Shown one piece after another: positions 16,314 through 27,356 of a stretch of DNA of 64,000 bases. This DNA comes from Rhodococcus sp. RD6.2 (GTDB taxonomy: Bacteria; Actinomycetota; Actinomycetes; Mycobacteriales; Mycobacteriaceae). The stretch's first letter is position 1, and each line of letters begins with the position of its first letter. Location of the stretch: contig NZ_CVQP01000001.1 of the NCBI RefSeq assembly GCF_001040705.1, positions 488,324 through 552,323 on the forward strand, read 5' to 3'. The notes beneath the pieces are model-generated. The model had not been told where the DNA came from, ran no database searches, and saw only the letters and a program-made list of their open reading frames with translations. The position numbers and the translations under genes were made by a program.

Positions 16314-18553
16314 GATGTCTCGAATTCGATGGCGGCGGAATCGAAGCGGCGGAGGATGGTGATGCTGTCGCCGTCGACCATCGGCACGTACCGTCCGGAC
16401 GCGACGAGCTCGCTCACCTGGGCATCGAGATACTCCGGGGACAGGCCGTACTGCAGTCGCAGCATGCCGGTGCCCTGACTGGTCGTGTAGAGGTAGGACG
16501 GGCTGCGTTCGAGTGCACAGGTCGAGAGATCCCGCATGCACTCGTCGCTGTCGATGAACGAGAACTTGGGCCCACGGGAGTCGAGGGTGCGGCGGACACC
16601 GTTGGTGTGCGGCGCGTATGACCACGCCATGACGGTCGATCCGGCCGGGACTGCGGCGACGAACTCGTCGGACACGACGACCTGTTCGCGCGTCGACGCC
16701 TCGAACGAGGTGTTCAGGCCACGGTTCGTGGTCAGCAGCGCGCCCAGCGCCACCAGCGCAAGCGCTCCCGCGACGACCGGCACCCAGCCCCCGGCCGGAG
16801 TGGCGGCCCGGGAGCCGGCGCGCTTCCGTACCGCCCGAACCGCGTGAGCGACCGCAACGGCCGCGAACGGAGCGAGTACCGGGGACGCGAGAACGAAGCA
16901 ACGAATGATCATCTCGCCGCCGTAGCTCTGCAGCAGGACCAGGGCGAACGGTGCCCCGCACATGGCGCCCGCCACGAGCCAGGTTCGGCGTCCACGAGCG
17001 AAGAGCCAGCCGACGAAGGCGACGGCCACGAACAGACCCGACGCGCCCATCCGCAGATACTGCATCTGCTGATAGGTCGGGTCGCCGGAGAGTCGTTGGC
17101 CGACGCCACGGTTCACGGACGAGCCCACCTGCCCGATCTCGGCGAAGATCGACTGCAGGTGACCGAACCAGAAGTCGGTGGCGCCGTAGCTGAACCAGGC
17201 CGCGAAAACGAGTCCCGCGGCGAGCCACAGCGTTCGGTACCTGGTGACGCCGAAGAGTGAGAAGAAGGCAAGGGCGATGACGACCAGGATCGGTGTGATC
17301 TGGTGGGACACCACGTTCGCGACGATCAACAGCAGGAGCACGGCGCCGATCGCGAGCGTGCGTGAGGTGCCGAATCCGGGGACCAGGCCGGGGGTCCGAC
17401 GCGGCGCATCGAGAACGAACCGGAGGAAGCCGGGCTCGATCCGGGGGAGCGGTGCGCGTCGCAGCTGCCACAGCAGCGTTGCGACGATCGTCGTGTAGAA
17501 GACCAGCGCGACGGCCTGCGGAGCGAAATAGTCCTGCTGATACCAGTTGAACAGTTGGTACAGCACGACCGACAGCCACGCGAGTCGGGCCCGGCCGGTG
17601 ACGGAGATGGCGATCGCGTACAGCGGGAACGCGAGGAGCGCGCCCATGAACAGCGTCGACCACGCGAGGAGAACGGTGACGTCCTGCACGTCGGCCACCG
17701 TCACCAGATGCGCGCCCGCCGAGAAGAATCCGGCCCAGCTGAAGCGCGCGTCGATCCCGTTCGGGAGGTGTCCGGATTCGGCGATGCTCGTGATGAACCC
17801 GCGGTGCACGAAGGCAGTGGGAACCGAGGTCTCGCCGCTGGCGACCGGTACCAGCATCGTCGTGTACGCGAGCAGGACCACAGTCGACGCCGCCATCACC
17901 ACATGGTCGACATGGCTGCGTGTCAGCGTGTGGACGATCGTGGCGGACAGGACTGCGAATCCGAGCCAGAACGCCACTCCGACCTGCGTGATGATCCCGT
18001 AGTGCCCGGAACCGAGAAAGTCGAGTTGCCTTGCGGCAAAAACGAACAGCGCCACGCTGACCAGGAGCGCCCCGAGTGCGAGTGCGCGGGCCCGACTGAC
18101 GGTGCGCAGATACTGCAGCGCGCCGCGAGGGACGGTGTAGTGCCGCGGCAGCGTCCGCTCGGCAACCACGCAGCCGACGAGTGATCCGATGGCGACCAGG
18201 GTCTGGACCGTCAGCGGGCTCCACCACTCCGCGACGATCGTGAACTGCGCCGCAAGGATGACGGTGGCCAGCGAGACGGAGACGATCAGTGACGCGGACA
18301 GCGCGCGACCGGGGATCCGCAACGCGACGACCACGGGCAGGCCCGGCACGAGGACGGCACCCGCGAGTGTGACGAGGAGCCGTAGCGGCTCCGGAATCAG
18401 GTCCGATGCGCCGATCGCGACGAGCAGGTTCAGTGCCAGCATTGCCGCCGACACGGCGCCGCCGAGAAGCAGCGCGGATCGCGGATTCCACCCGAATGCC
18501 GTGGTGGGCGACGAGGTTCCCGTCACCTGTGGGGCGGCGGTGTCGGCGGTCAT
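16310..18553 (-). CDS. Large polytopic membrane protein, possible GT-C-like glycosyltransferase
   Basis: A 747-aa protein with about 13-14 hydrophobic helices from residue 25 to 590 and a hydrophilic C-terminal region of about 150 residues (FVAAVPAGSTVMAW... to the end). The long extracytoplasmic loops, and the tail beginning after a TTNRGLNTSFEAST segment, resemble GT-C-type transferases and other actinobacterial surface-glycan membrane proteins, but no motif lets me name a family. The ATG at 18553 overlaps the stop of the tandem GT2 gene (ATGA) and is preferred over longer starts that would run into that gene. Its end overlaps the small membrane protein. A role in polymerising or transferring lipid-linked sugars outside the membrane is inferred from context. 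Confidence 0.7.
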   Translation of the reverse strand: MTADTAAPQVTGTSSPTTAFGWNPRSALLLGGAVSAAMLALNLLVAIGASDLIPEPLRLLVTLAGAVLVPGLPVVVALRIPGRALSASLIVSVSLATVILAAQFTIVAEWWSPLTVQTLVAIGSLVGCVVAERTLPRHYTVPRGALQYLRTVSRARALALGALLVSVALFVFAARQLDFLGSGHYGIITQVGVAFWLGFAVLSATIVHTLTRSHVDHVVMAASTVVLLAYTTMLVPVASGETSVPTAFVHRGFITSIAESGHLPNGIDARFSWAGFFSAGAHLVTVADVQDVTVLLAWSTLFMGALLAFPLYAIAISVTGRARLAWLSVVLYQLFNWYQQDYFAPQAVALVFYTTIVATLLWQLRRAPLPRIEPGFLRFVLDAPRRTPGLVPGFGTSRTLAIGAVLLLLIVANVVSHQITPILVVIALAFFSLFGVTRYRTLWLAAGLVFAAWFSYGATDFWFGHLQSIFAEIGQVGSSVNRGVGQRLSGDPTYQQMQYLRMGASGLFVAVAFVGWLFARGRRTWLVAGAMCGAPFALVLLQSYGGEMIIRCFVLASPVLAPFAAVAVAHAVRAVRKRAGSRAATPAGGWVPVVAGALALVALGALLTTNRGLNTSFEASTREQVVVSDEFVAAVPAGSTVMAWSYAPHTNGVRRTLDSRGPKFSFIDSDECMRDLSTCALERSPSYLYTTSQGTGMLRLQYGLSPEYLDAQVSELVASGRYVPMVDGDSITILRRFDSAAIEFETS

Positions 18554-20547
18554 CGGCGCGCCCCCGATCGGCGTGTGACGAGGTGACTGCGGACGAACAG
18601 CGCGGGGCCCGTCACATATCCCCACGCCTCGAGTGCGCGAAGCCGAAGGGGCCAGTCGCTGGGGAAGTCCGCGTTCTTCGTCGAGTTCGGGGACAGCAGC
18701 ATGTGGATGCCGCGGGGCAGTCGCGTCAGGATCGGCGCCGGGTTACCCGAGACGACGAATTTGGTCAGGCCTGCCGCCATGCCGGTGCCGTAGCCGTAGC
18801 TCTGCGCCCGAAGCTCGGCCATGTTGTCGCGGTGGTAATGGCGGACAACGGCATTCGGGTTGTACGCAATCGACCAGCCGCGCAGGATGGCGGACCGGAA
18901 GGCGTCGAGGTCCTCGCCGCCCCGCGTCGGGGTACCGGTGCCGAGCCGTTCGTCGAACCCGCCGATGGAGGCGAGTGCGGACGACCGGAACACCATGTTG
19001 TTGCCCGAACCGCATTCTCCCGCGGTGTAGGGGAAGAACGGACCGCGGGGACCGAACTCTCCGAGTTCCGGCTCGATCGCGTGTGGGTGCAGCGTCCACA
19101 CGGTCGGAATCTCACCCTTGTCGAAGACCTTCGCCTCCTCGAACCACTCCTGGACCCGGTTCGTGGTTTCGGTTCCCAGGACCCGGCCCGTCACCACGCC
19201 GACCATGCCGACCGGATCCGCGCGGAAGCTGGCGACCGCCCTGGAGAGCCAGGTGGGGTCGGCGAGCGCATCGTCGTCGGTGAACGCCACGATGCGCCCG
19301 GCGGCGGCGCGGTGCCCGAGATTGCGGGCCGCGGACACTCCGGGAACCGGCTGGTCGAGCACCCGGATGCGGGGGTCGTCGATGCCTGCGACGATGCGCG
19401 CGGCGTCACCGCGATGCGGACGGTTGTCGACCACGAGCAGTTCGATGTTGCCGTGGTCCTGCGCGAGGATCGAGTGGACGGTGTCGACGAGAGACGCGCG
19501 TCCGACGGTGGGGATCACCACCGTCACGAGTTCGTCCTCGCTGATCGCGGTATCGGATGCAGCCAGCTCCGGTGCCTGCGTGGGGGATTCAGGTCGTCGT
19601 GCGCGCAAGCGGACGGCACCGACCGCGGTCGCGCCCGCCGTCACCAGGAGCCCGAGCACGAGTACCGCCAACCGGCTCAGCGCGGCCAGGCCTTGCCCGG
19701 TGACCGTCTGTCCGAGATTGCGCAACGCACCGGTTGTCAGGGTGCGCACCACGAAACTGCGTTCGGCGGCCAGTCCCGCGTCGGCGCCGACCATGCCCGA
19801 CAGCACGGCCTTGGATCGACCCTCGTGTCGGCAGCGGCTCGTGAAGTACCGCAGTGTTGCTCGGGTGTCCGGCACGACGTGGTCGACGGCGAACCCGGTG
19901 ACCCGCACGATTCGGGACCCGGGAAAGTGTTGCCGCAGTTCGATACCCATCAGGGTCTCCTCGCACCCGGCGGGAACGGTACCCACCCGGCCGAGGCGGT
20001 CGGAGAAGCCGCCGACTTTCTGGAGTTCGGCCCGGCGTACGGCCATGGCCGCACCGATGGGGTTGCGAATCTCGGCGCCGTCGGCGGGTAGTCCGCGGTA
20101 GTCGCAGCCGACGACCCACCCGAATTCCTCGGGGAACCACGCGGGCGGCCGACCGGATGCCCAGTTCGCGACGACCGCACCGCCGACCGCAACGACGGAG
20201 CTGTCGGCGAATGACGCCCGCGCCGCGTCGAGTGCGCCCGGCCGCAGTGCGGCGTCGTCGTCGAGGAAGACCACGATCTCCGCGGTCGCGGCGGCGACGC
20301 CGGTGTTGCGGGCGCCGGACAGTCCACGGTCGTGCGCGTTGGCGACGAGGGTGACTGAGTCGCGGAACCGGGTCCGGAGTTCGCGCTCGAGTTCCGCATT
20401 GTGGTCGACGACGACGATCAGCTCGTCGCCGTCACGGAGCTGGTCGCGGGCCGCGTCGATGCCCGTGATCAGCATGCCGAGACGGTCGAGCGCGTAGCAG
20501 CAGATGATGATGGCGACCCCGGGGTCGGGGCGGGTCGTCGAGGCCAA
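18550..20547 (-). CDS. Tandem double-domain GT2 glycosyltransferase with central membrane segment
   Basis: A 665-aa protein with two GT-A domains. The first (about 9-270) has VAIIICCYALDR, ANAHDRGLSGARNTG and the metal motif FLDDDA. The second (about 345-600) has VTVVIPTVGRASLV, GVSAARNLGHRAA and FTDDDA. Both DDD motifs are intact, so both domains may be active. A single hydrophobic helix (about 290-315) and a basic stretch separate them. Two linked GT2 domains are typical of enzymes that add two different sugars or polymerise a repeat. The start is TTG at 20547 with GGAG 7 bp upstream; no better start is seen. It leads a four-gene overlapped operon, with an IdeR-like box 46-64 bp upstream. 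Confidence 0.84.
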   Translation of the reverse strand: MASTTRPDPGVAIIICCYALDRLGMLITGIDAARDQLRDGDELIVVVDHNAELERELRTRFRDSVTLVANAHDRGLSGARNTGVAAATAEIVVFLDDDAALRPGALDAARASFADSSVVAVGGAVVANWASGRPPAWFPEEFGWVVGCDYRGLPADGAEIRNPIGAAMAVRRAELQKVGGFSDRLGRVGTVPAGCEETLMGIELRQHFPGSRIVRVTGFAVDHVVPDTRATLRYFTSRCRHEGRSKAVLSGMVGADAGLAAERSFVVRTLTTGALRNLGQTVTGQGLAALSRLAVLVLGLLVTAGATAVGAVRLRARRPESPTQAPELAASDTAISEDELVTVVIPTVGRASLVDTVHSILAQDHGNIELLVVDNRPHRGDAARIVAGIDDPRIRVLDQPVPGVSAARNLGHRAAAGRIVAFTDDDALADPTWLSRAVASFRADPVGMVGVVTGRVLGTETTNRVQEWFEEAKVFDKGEIPTVWTLHPHAIEPELGEFGPRGPFFPYTAGECGSGNNMVFRSSALASIGGFDERLGTGTPTRGGEDLDAFRSAILRGWSIAYNPNAVVRHYHRDNMAELRAQSYGYGTGMAAGLTKFVVSGNPAPILTRLPRGIHMLLSPNSTKNADFPSDWPLRLRALEAWGYVTGPALFVRSHLVTRRSGARR

Positions 20548-20592
20548 GGCGAAACTCCGGGATCGTCAAGGTGCAGCCAGGCCCAGGATAGG

Positions 20593-20611
20593 GAAGGCTT
20601 GCCTATCCTAC
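20593..20611. promoter_or_regulatory. IdeR/DtxR-like iron box upstream of the tandem-GT2 operon
   Basis: GAAGGCTTGCCTATCCTAC matches 13 of 19 positions of the IdeR consensus and has a strong GCCTA-CCTA right half. It lies in the 93-bp gap between the tandem GT2 gene start and the end of the condensation-like gene. Confidence 0.55.
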
Positions 20612-20640
20612 GGTGCCGGGCGGGTGTTCGGGGAACCGGG

Positions 20641-21897
20641 TCACCGCAATAGCTGGAGGGGGTCCGAGGTCGCCGAATCGAGCCCGCGCTGCACCTGTGC
20701 GCGGTCGAACACGTTTCCGTGAAACGAGGCAGCGGTGAACATGCTGCCGTCGATCATTCCCCAGGACACCGTGATTCCCTCCGGACCGGTCGGGTCGTTG
20801 TGAACGATGTAGAACGGATCCGCCGTCCCACGCCAGGGGATCGCGCCCTGCCGCGGGACCTTCCCGAGGCTCGAGAACAGCAGTCGAGCGCGAGGCACGC
20901 GCGGTCGGGTCGCCGGAGCAGTCGGCCTGCCGGTGAGCAGGCCGACCCGGGTACGCGCGGAATTGAGTGCCACATTTGCCACCGGTCGCCCCGCCGCCGT
21001 CGCGGCGGCGACCATTCCGTGGATCCTCCGCGGAGTCGGATGCGGGCCCAGGTCGAACTCCAGTCCGGACACGAAGTTGGCGAGTGGGACATGTCCGGCC
21101 GCCAGGTACCTGCGGACGTCGAGCGTCACCGTCGCCACATCGTCGACGTCCAGTCCGGCGGACCGGAGTCCGCGATGCAGCGCCGCGGCGACCACAGCGA
21201 ACATCGACGTCCCCGGAGCGTCGTTGTCGCGCCAGGCACGCAGCCGCGCCACCGTCTCCGGCGGCATCGGTGAGAAGACAGCGGTGCGATCGGGTGTCCA
21301 CGGTTGCTGCGCCGCAACGGGATCGGGCACATCGGGCGGTCTGCGAGTGACGGCTGCGTCCGCGCGTGACAGAGAACTCCGCAGCGCCCAGAGTCGCCGC
21401 GGGTCCGACCCGAAGGTGCGCAGCGCCGCGGTCGTGATCCCAGTGCCTCGGCGCCGAGCAGGACGCCACACGTTCGGATCCGACGGGTCGATCGTGCCCA
21501 GCACCACGCCGTGCAACAGCAGGGTGAACGCGACCTCCCCGAGGCCGTGATTGTGGTCGGTGCGCAGGTAGTCGCCTGCCAGCACGACACTCGTCGGCCG
21601 CGTCTCCGCCGCGCCGGTCGAGTCGACGTCGATGTCGAGGAGATCCATCGGCGACGCCGGCGCGTCCATCGTCGTGACGGCCGGCCGGTTCGCCACCGGG
21701 TCGAACGCCCAGCGGTTCGTTCGCGTCGACGGTCGCAGCCCCAGGCGGGCTTCGGGCCCGGCAGCCGTCATCGCAGCGAGGCGGTCCGCGACGACGTCGG
21801 CGGGCGGCAGGTCGACTGGGCCGACGATCGTGGTGGCGCGGGCGTGGCTGTGCATCACGTCCAGATGTGCGACGCGGACGGTGGAGCGGTCGGTCAC
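20641..21897 (-). CDS. Condensation-domain/PapA-like acyltransferase
   Basis: A 418-aa protein that resembles the chloramphenicol-acetyltransferase-like superfamily of NRPS condensation domains, Pap proteins and wax-ester synthases. The pattern DHNHGLGE near residue 137 takes the place of the HHxxxDG active-site motif: the second His and the Gly align, the Asp does not. A C-terminal SWGMIDGSMFTAAS segment follows a FSSLGKVP strand, as in that fold. No membrane helix is seen. The GTG at 21897 lies 7 bp after the epimerase stop, with GAGG 5 bp before it. Such enzymes join a thioester-bound acyl group to an amine or hydroxyl. I infer it could move the carrier-bound aryl acid of the A-PCP-TE protein to a sugar. 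Family membership is moderately sure; the reaction is not known. Confidence 0.62.
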   Translation of the reverse strand: MTDRSTVRVAHLDVMHSHARATTIVGPVDLPPADVVADRLAAMTAAGPEARLGLRPSTRTNRWAFDPVANRPAVTTMDAPASPMDLLDIDVDSTGAAETRPTSVVLAGDYLRTDHNHGLGEVAFTLLLHGVVLGTIDPSDPNVWRPARRRGTGITTAALRTFGSDPRRLWALRSSLSRADAAVTRRPPDVPDPVAAQQPWTPDRTAVFSPMPPETVARLRAWRDNDAPGTSMFAVVAAALHRGLRSAGLDVDDVATVTLDVRRYLAAGHVPLANFVSGLEFDLGPHPTPRRIHGMVAAATAAGRPVANVALNSARTRVGLLTGRPTAPATRPRVPRARLLFSSLGKVPRQGAIPWRGTADPFYIVHNDPTGPEGITVSWGMIDGSMFTAASFHGNVFDRAQVQRGLDSATSDPLQLLR

Positions 21898-21904
21898 GCG
21901 AACC

Positions 21905-22903
<999 letters not shown>

Positions 22904-23104
22904 CTAAGCGCTGGCCGCCGTTCGCGGTGTGGGCAGGTCGTACTCGGGGTGACTCGGGTTCGACCTGCGGTTGGCGGATTTCCGTTCCTGGGCACGTGTT
23001 TCGCCGCGAATACCGGAAAACCGCGTGCTAGCTTCATTTTCGAATTCGTTTTTCGGTTGTCGCATGCGAACCCTCTTCCCTCATTGTCGAGAACGAGGTA
23101 CCAA

Positions 23105-24418
23105 ATGGTTCGTTTTCGTGTGCGCAGAAAACCCCTACAGCGAGACGTCATTCGAGAAGTCGGTGCGGTATTCGTCGTCGCGGCAGTCGCATTGGCTGTC
23201 GTGGCGGCGCCCCGGGACGTCGTCCCCCACGCGTCGGCAGCCACCGTCGGTCCGGTGAGGACGCAGGGTGGGCTGTGTCTGGACAACAAGTGGGGCGTCA
23301 CCTTCGAGGGCAATCCCGTGCAGGTGTACCAGTGCAACGGCATGCCCAGTCAGAGTTGGAGCGCCGAGGCCGACGGCACCATTCGGGTGCAGGGCAGATG
23401 CCTGACCGCGAGATCGAACAGGGCCGGCACCGTCCTCACCACCGGCGGCTGCGCGGGAACGGTTGCACAGCGGTGGACGGCACGGGCGGACGGAACGGTG
23501 ATATCCCAGGCCAGCGGCCTGTGTATCGAGAACAAGGGCGGGCGCGAGGCGAACGAGAACCCCGTCGTAGTCCAGAGGTGCAGCGGCAGCGCCGCCCAGC
23601 GGTGGGCGTACGCGGCAGTACCCCCGACGACCACGGTCGCCCCCACGACCACGGCCCCTGCGCCCGCGTCGCCGTCCGGGGTCGCGGCCCCGCGCGGAAA
23701 CCTGCCGGGCTGGCGTCAGATCTTCGTCGACGACTTCACGGCCACCGCGCCGGTCGGGTCCTGGGCCAACGCCTGCGAGCCGGATCGGATCGTCTACACC
23801 GGCGCGGAAGGCCAGAAATGGCGCACCTATCCGAGCTGCTATCTCGACACATATCAGAAAAGACCCTATCGGCCGGATCGTGTTCTCAGTGTCGACAACG
23901 GCGTTCTCAATTTCCATTTGCACCAGGTCGACGGGCAGCCGGCCGGCGCCAATCCGTCGCCATTGATCGACGGACAGAGTCAGTACCAGACGTACGGGCG
24001 CTATTCGGCGCGGTTCAAGGTGGACAAACCGAATCTGAATGAGTACTACGTCGCCTGGCTGCTGTGGCCGCAGTCCGAGCGCTGGCCGGTGGACGGCGAG
24101 TTCGACTTCCCCGAAGGGGGCCTCGCGGGGACGGCGGGCGGCTTCCACCACTACTCGGGTGCGGGTTCGTGTGTGGGCGGATGCCAGGACGTCGCGACGG
24201 ACATCGGCGCCCGGTTCACCGAGTGGCACACCTACACCGTCGAGTGGTCACCCGGCCGGATTCGCTACCTGCTCGACGATCGCGTGGTCCTGGACAGCAC
24301 GGCATGGGTGCCGTCCACCCCGATGCGGTGGCAATTGCAGACGGAGACGAACGGCAACGGAAGCAGCGACGGAAACCTGCTGGTCGACTGGGTCTCCGTC
24401 TGGGCCTACAGCCCGTAG
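23105..24418 (+). CDS. Secreted GH16 hydrolase with N-terminal ricin-type lectin domain
   Basis: A 437-aa exported protein. A basic n-region and a hydrophobic stretch (about 19-36) form a signal peptide ending near ASAA. Residues about 50-168 are a ricin B-type beta-trefoil lectin with repeated QxW-like motifs (QSWSAEADG, QRWTARADG, QRWAYA). A Pro/Thr linker (PPTTTVAPTTTAP) follows, then a GH16 domain (about 198-437) with the catalytic EFDFPE at 332-337. The GH16 half is similar to the lipoprotein at 15175-16116 (GW-QIF-DDF, LLWPQ-E-WP). The ATG has GAGG 7 bp upstream. It should bind and cleave an extracellular polysaccharide. A very strong hairpin follows the stop. It faces away from the epimerase operon and ends the cluster. 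Confidence 0.9.
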   Translation: MVRFRVRRKPLQRDVIREVGAVFVVAAVALAVVAAPRDVVPHASAATVGPVRTQGGLCLDNKWGVTFEGNPVQVYQCNGMPSQSWSAEADGTIRVQGRCLTARSNRAGTVLTTGGCAGTVAQRWTARADGTVISQASGLCIENKGGREANENPVVVQRCSGSAAQRWAYAAVPPTTTVAPTTTAPAPASPSGVAAPRGNLPGWRQIFVDDFTATAPVGSWANACEPDRIVYTGAEGQKWRTYPSCYLDTYQKRPYRPDRVLSVDNGVLNFHLHQVDGQPAGANPSPLIDGQSQYQTYGRYSARFKVDKPNLNEYYVAWLLWPQSERWPVDGEFDFPEGGLAGTAGGFHHYSGAGSCVGGCQDVATDIGARFTEWHTYTVEWSPGRIRYLLDDRVVLDSTAWVPSTPMRWQLQTETNGNGSSDGNLLVDWVSVWAYSP

Positions 24419-24430
24419 GCGCTTCGCGAC

Positions 24431-24472
24431 TGTGCGCGAGTTCGGTGGCGCCGGCCACCGAACTCGCGCACA
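24431..24472 (+). terminator. Perfect 18-bp stem terminator after the ricin-GH16 gene
   Basis: The arms TGTGCGCGAGTTCGGTGG and CCACCGAACTCGCGCACA are exact inverted repeats around a CGCCGG loop, 13 bp after the stop codon. No T-run follows, as is common in GC-rich actinobacteria. The remainder of 24419-24665 shows nothing else. Confidence 0.75.
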
Positions 24473-24665
24473 GGCCTGGTTCGTTCGCGCTCGCCTGGTG
24501 ATGGGGCGCGAACATCCACCCACGCACGAGATCACGGCGCCCAACTCGCCGTTCGCGAATGGCAGTGCCTCCGAGTCGGGGTCATCCCCGGGTATGACCC
24601 GGCCCCGCGCGGATTTCGTCCGGCGAGTGGATGTCTCGCGACCCGTGCGCTGATGGAGTGGAGGC

Positions 24666-25790
24666 ATGCGTGAGCAAGTGGTGTATTCGGTGCTCGTCGG
24701 GCTGGCCGCTGCCGCGGTGCTGGCGCTGCCGCTGATGGTCTGGCAGTACCGCAAGTACGGTCGGGTGTCGGCGGCCCGGCTGACGGTGGTGGTCGCGGCC
24801 CTGATCTACGCCGCGGCGGTCGTCGCCTTCACCATGTTCCCGCTGCCGTCGCTGACCCCGCGGTGGTGCGACCTGTACGCGGTCACCGAGCCGGTGCTGC
24901 GCGCGTTCGCCTTCGTCTCCGACATACGCCGCGACACCGCCGGGATGAGCGCGGTCGGGGTGCTGACGAGTCCCGCGGTCATGCAGGTGGTGCTCAATGT
25001 GGCGCTGTTCGTGCCGTTCGGGGTGTTCGGGCTGGTGCTGTTCGAGCGCTCCCGCGCCGCGACGATCGCCGCAGCCGTCGCCGTCTCGGGGCTGATCGAG
25101 CTGACCCAGTACACCGGCGTGTGGGGCGTGTTCCCCTGCGCTTACCGGGTGGCGGACGTGAACGACCTGCTCCTCAACTCGGCGGGCGCGGTGGTCGGGG
25201 TGGTGCTGGCCGGGCTCGCCCCGCAGCTCGTGCCGAGCCGCGGCCTGCTCGCGGCGGGCCGGCCGGTGCCGCGCCCGGTCACGGTCTGGCGCCGCTGGGT
25301 CGGCATGGCCGTCGACGTGACCGCCTTCGTGGGCGTCTTCGTCACGGCGGCCGTCGTGGTCCAGGCGGGAGCGCAGGTCGTGGGTATTTCCGTCGATGCC
25401 GGCGCGGCCCGGGCGATCGCGGCTGTCGGCGATCGCGGCGGTCGTCGGGCCCGGCCTGATCGGGTCCGGTGCCTCGCTGGGGCAGCGGGTGGTGTGGTTG
25501 CGGCCGCAGTGGCCGACCGAGCCGACGGTCGGGGCCAGGACCGCGCGGGCGCTGACCGTCACCGGGATGGGAGCGGTGCTGGTGCTCGTGGACCCGCTCG
25601 CGGCAGTGCTGTGGCTGTGGGTCGTGGTGGCATCGGTGCCGTTCACCAGGGGAAACCGCGGCCTGTCCGGCGTGCTCAGCGGTGCCGACATGGTCGACGC
25701 CCGAGTGCGGCAGGAGGCGGCGGAGCCGACGCCGCCCCCAGCCGTTCGGGTTCCCGTGGACGCCTGCCACGACTAGGGCACGTCCCCTGA
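24666..25790 (+). CDS. VanZ-like membrane protein with C-terminal frameshift
   Basis: The reading frame codes 374 aa. Residues 1-180 are a VanZ-like domain with four to five helices (LIYAAAVVAFTMFPLPSL, NVALFVPFGVFGLVLF, SGLIELTQYTGVWG, VNDLLLNSAGAVVG). A further helix region (about 210-240) looks RDD-like. After residue about 254 the sequence turns into low-complexity Arg/Gly-rich translation, while the frame shifted by one continues a sensible membrane protein (ALTVTGMGAVLVLVDPLAA and VDACHD) to a stop at 25776. A 16-bp tandem duplication at 25412-25443 explains the shift: removing one copy restores a continuous frame ending at 25776. The VanZ domain itself is intact. It is either a recent mutation or an assembly error. 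Its function is unknown; VanZ proteins have been linked to glycopeptide and lipopeptide susceptibility. Confidence 0.72.
   Translation: MREQVVYSVLVGLAAAAVLALPLMVWQYRKYGRVSAARLTVVVAALIYAAAVVAFTMFPLPSLTPRWCDLYAVTEPVLRAFAFVSDIRRDTAGMSAVGVLTSPAVMQVVLNVALFVPFGVFGLVLFERSRAATIAAAVAVSGLIELTQYTGVWGVFPCAYRVADVNDLLLNSAGAVVGVVLAGLAPQLVPSRGLLAAGRPVPRPVTVWRRWVGMAVDVTAFVGVFVTAAVVVQAGAQVVGISVDAGAARAIAAVGDRGGRRARPDRVRCLAGAAGGVVAAAVADRADGRGQDRAGADRHRDGSGAGARGPARGSAVAVGRGGIGAVHQGKPRPVRRAQRCRHGRRPSAAGGGGADAAPSRSGSRGRLPRLGHVP
25412..25443. repeat. 16-bp tandem duplication inside the VanZ-like gene
   Basis: GGCGATCGCGGCTGTC (25412-25427) is followed directly by GGCGATCGCGGCGGTC (25428-25443), 15 of 16 bases identical. 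The unit length is not a multiple of three, so it shifts the frame by one. Confidence 0.85.
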
Positions 25791-25858
25791 GTGGCAAGGA
25801 GCCTGAGCCACGTGCAGACCGCTGAGAGCAGCACGCACGGTCCAGTCGACCAGGCGCC

Positions 25859-27262
<1,404 letters not shown>

Positions 27263-27294
27263 GCACTCAGCTTGCCACCGCAGAAGCCACAACG

Positions 27295-27340
27295 CCCGTG
27301 CGTCCTTTCGGCCCGGTGGCGGGGCGAAAGGACGCACGGG
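27295..27340 (-). terminator. Hairpin between glpX and fumC
   Basis: CCCGTGCGTCCTTTCG and CGAAAGGACGCACGGG pair exactly (16 bp) around a 14-nt GC-rich loop, 17 bp after the glpX stop and 33 bp before the fumC start. It probably ends or attenuates the glpX transcript. Confidence 0.7.
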
Positions 27341-27356
27341 CGGTGAGCCGCATGTC

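Noticed and set aside
23135-24229. A 364-codon minus-strand frame opposite the ricin-GH16 gene
   Set aside because: The plus-strand frame has signal peptide, lectin repeats and catalytic residues; the opposite frame has none.
25396-25776. A separate 126-aa gene or programmed frameshift in the VanZ-like locus
   Set aside because: No slippery sequence or own ribosome-binding site is seen; the 16-bp tandem duplication accounts for the frame change.
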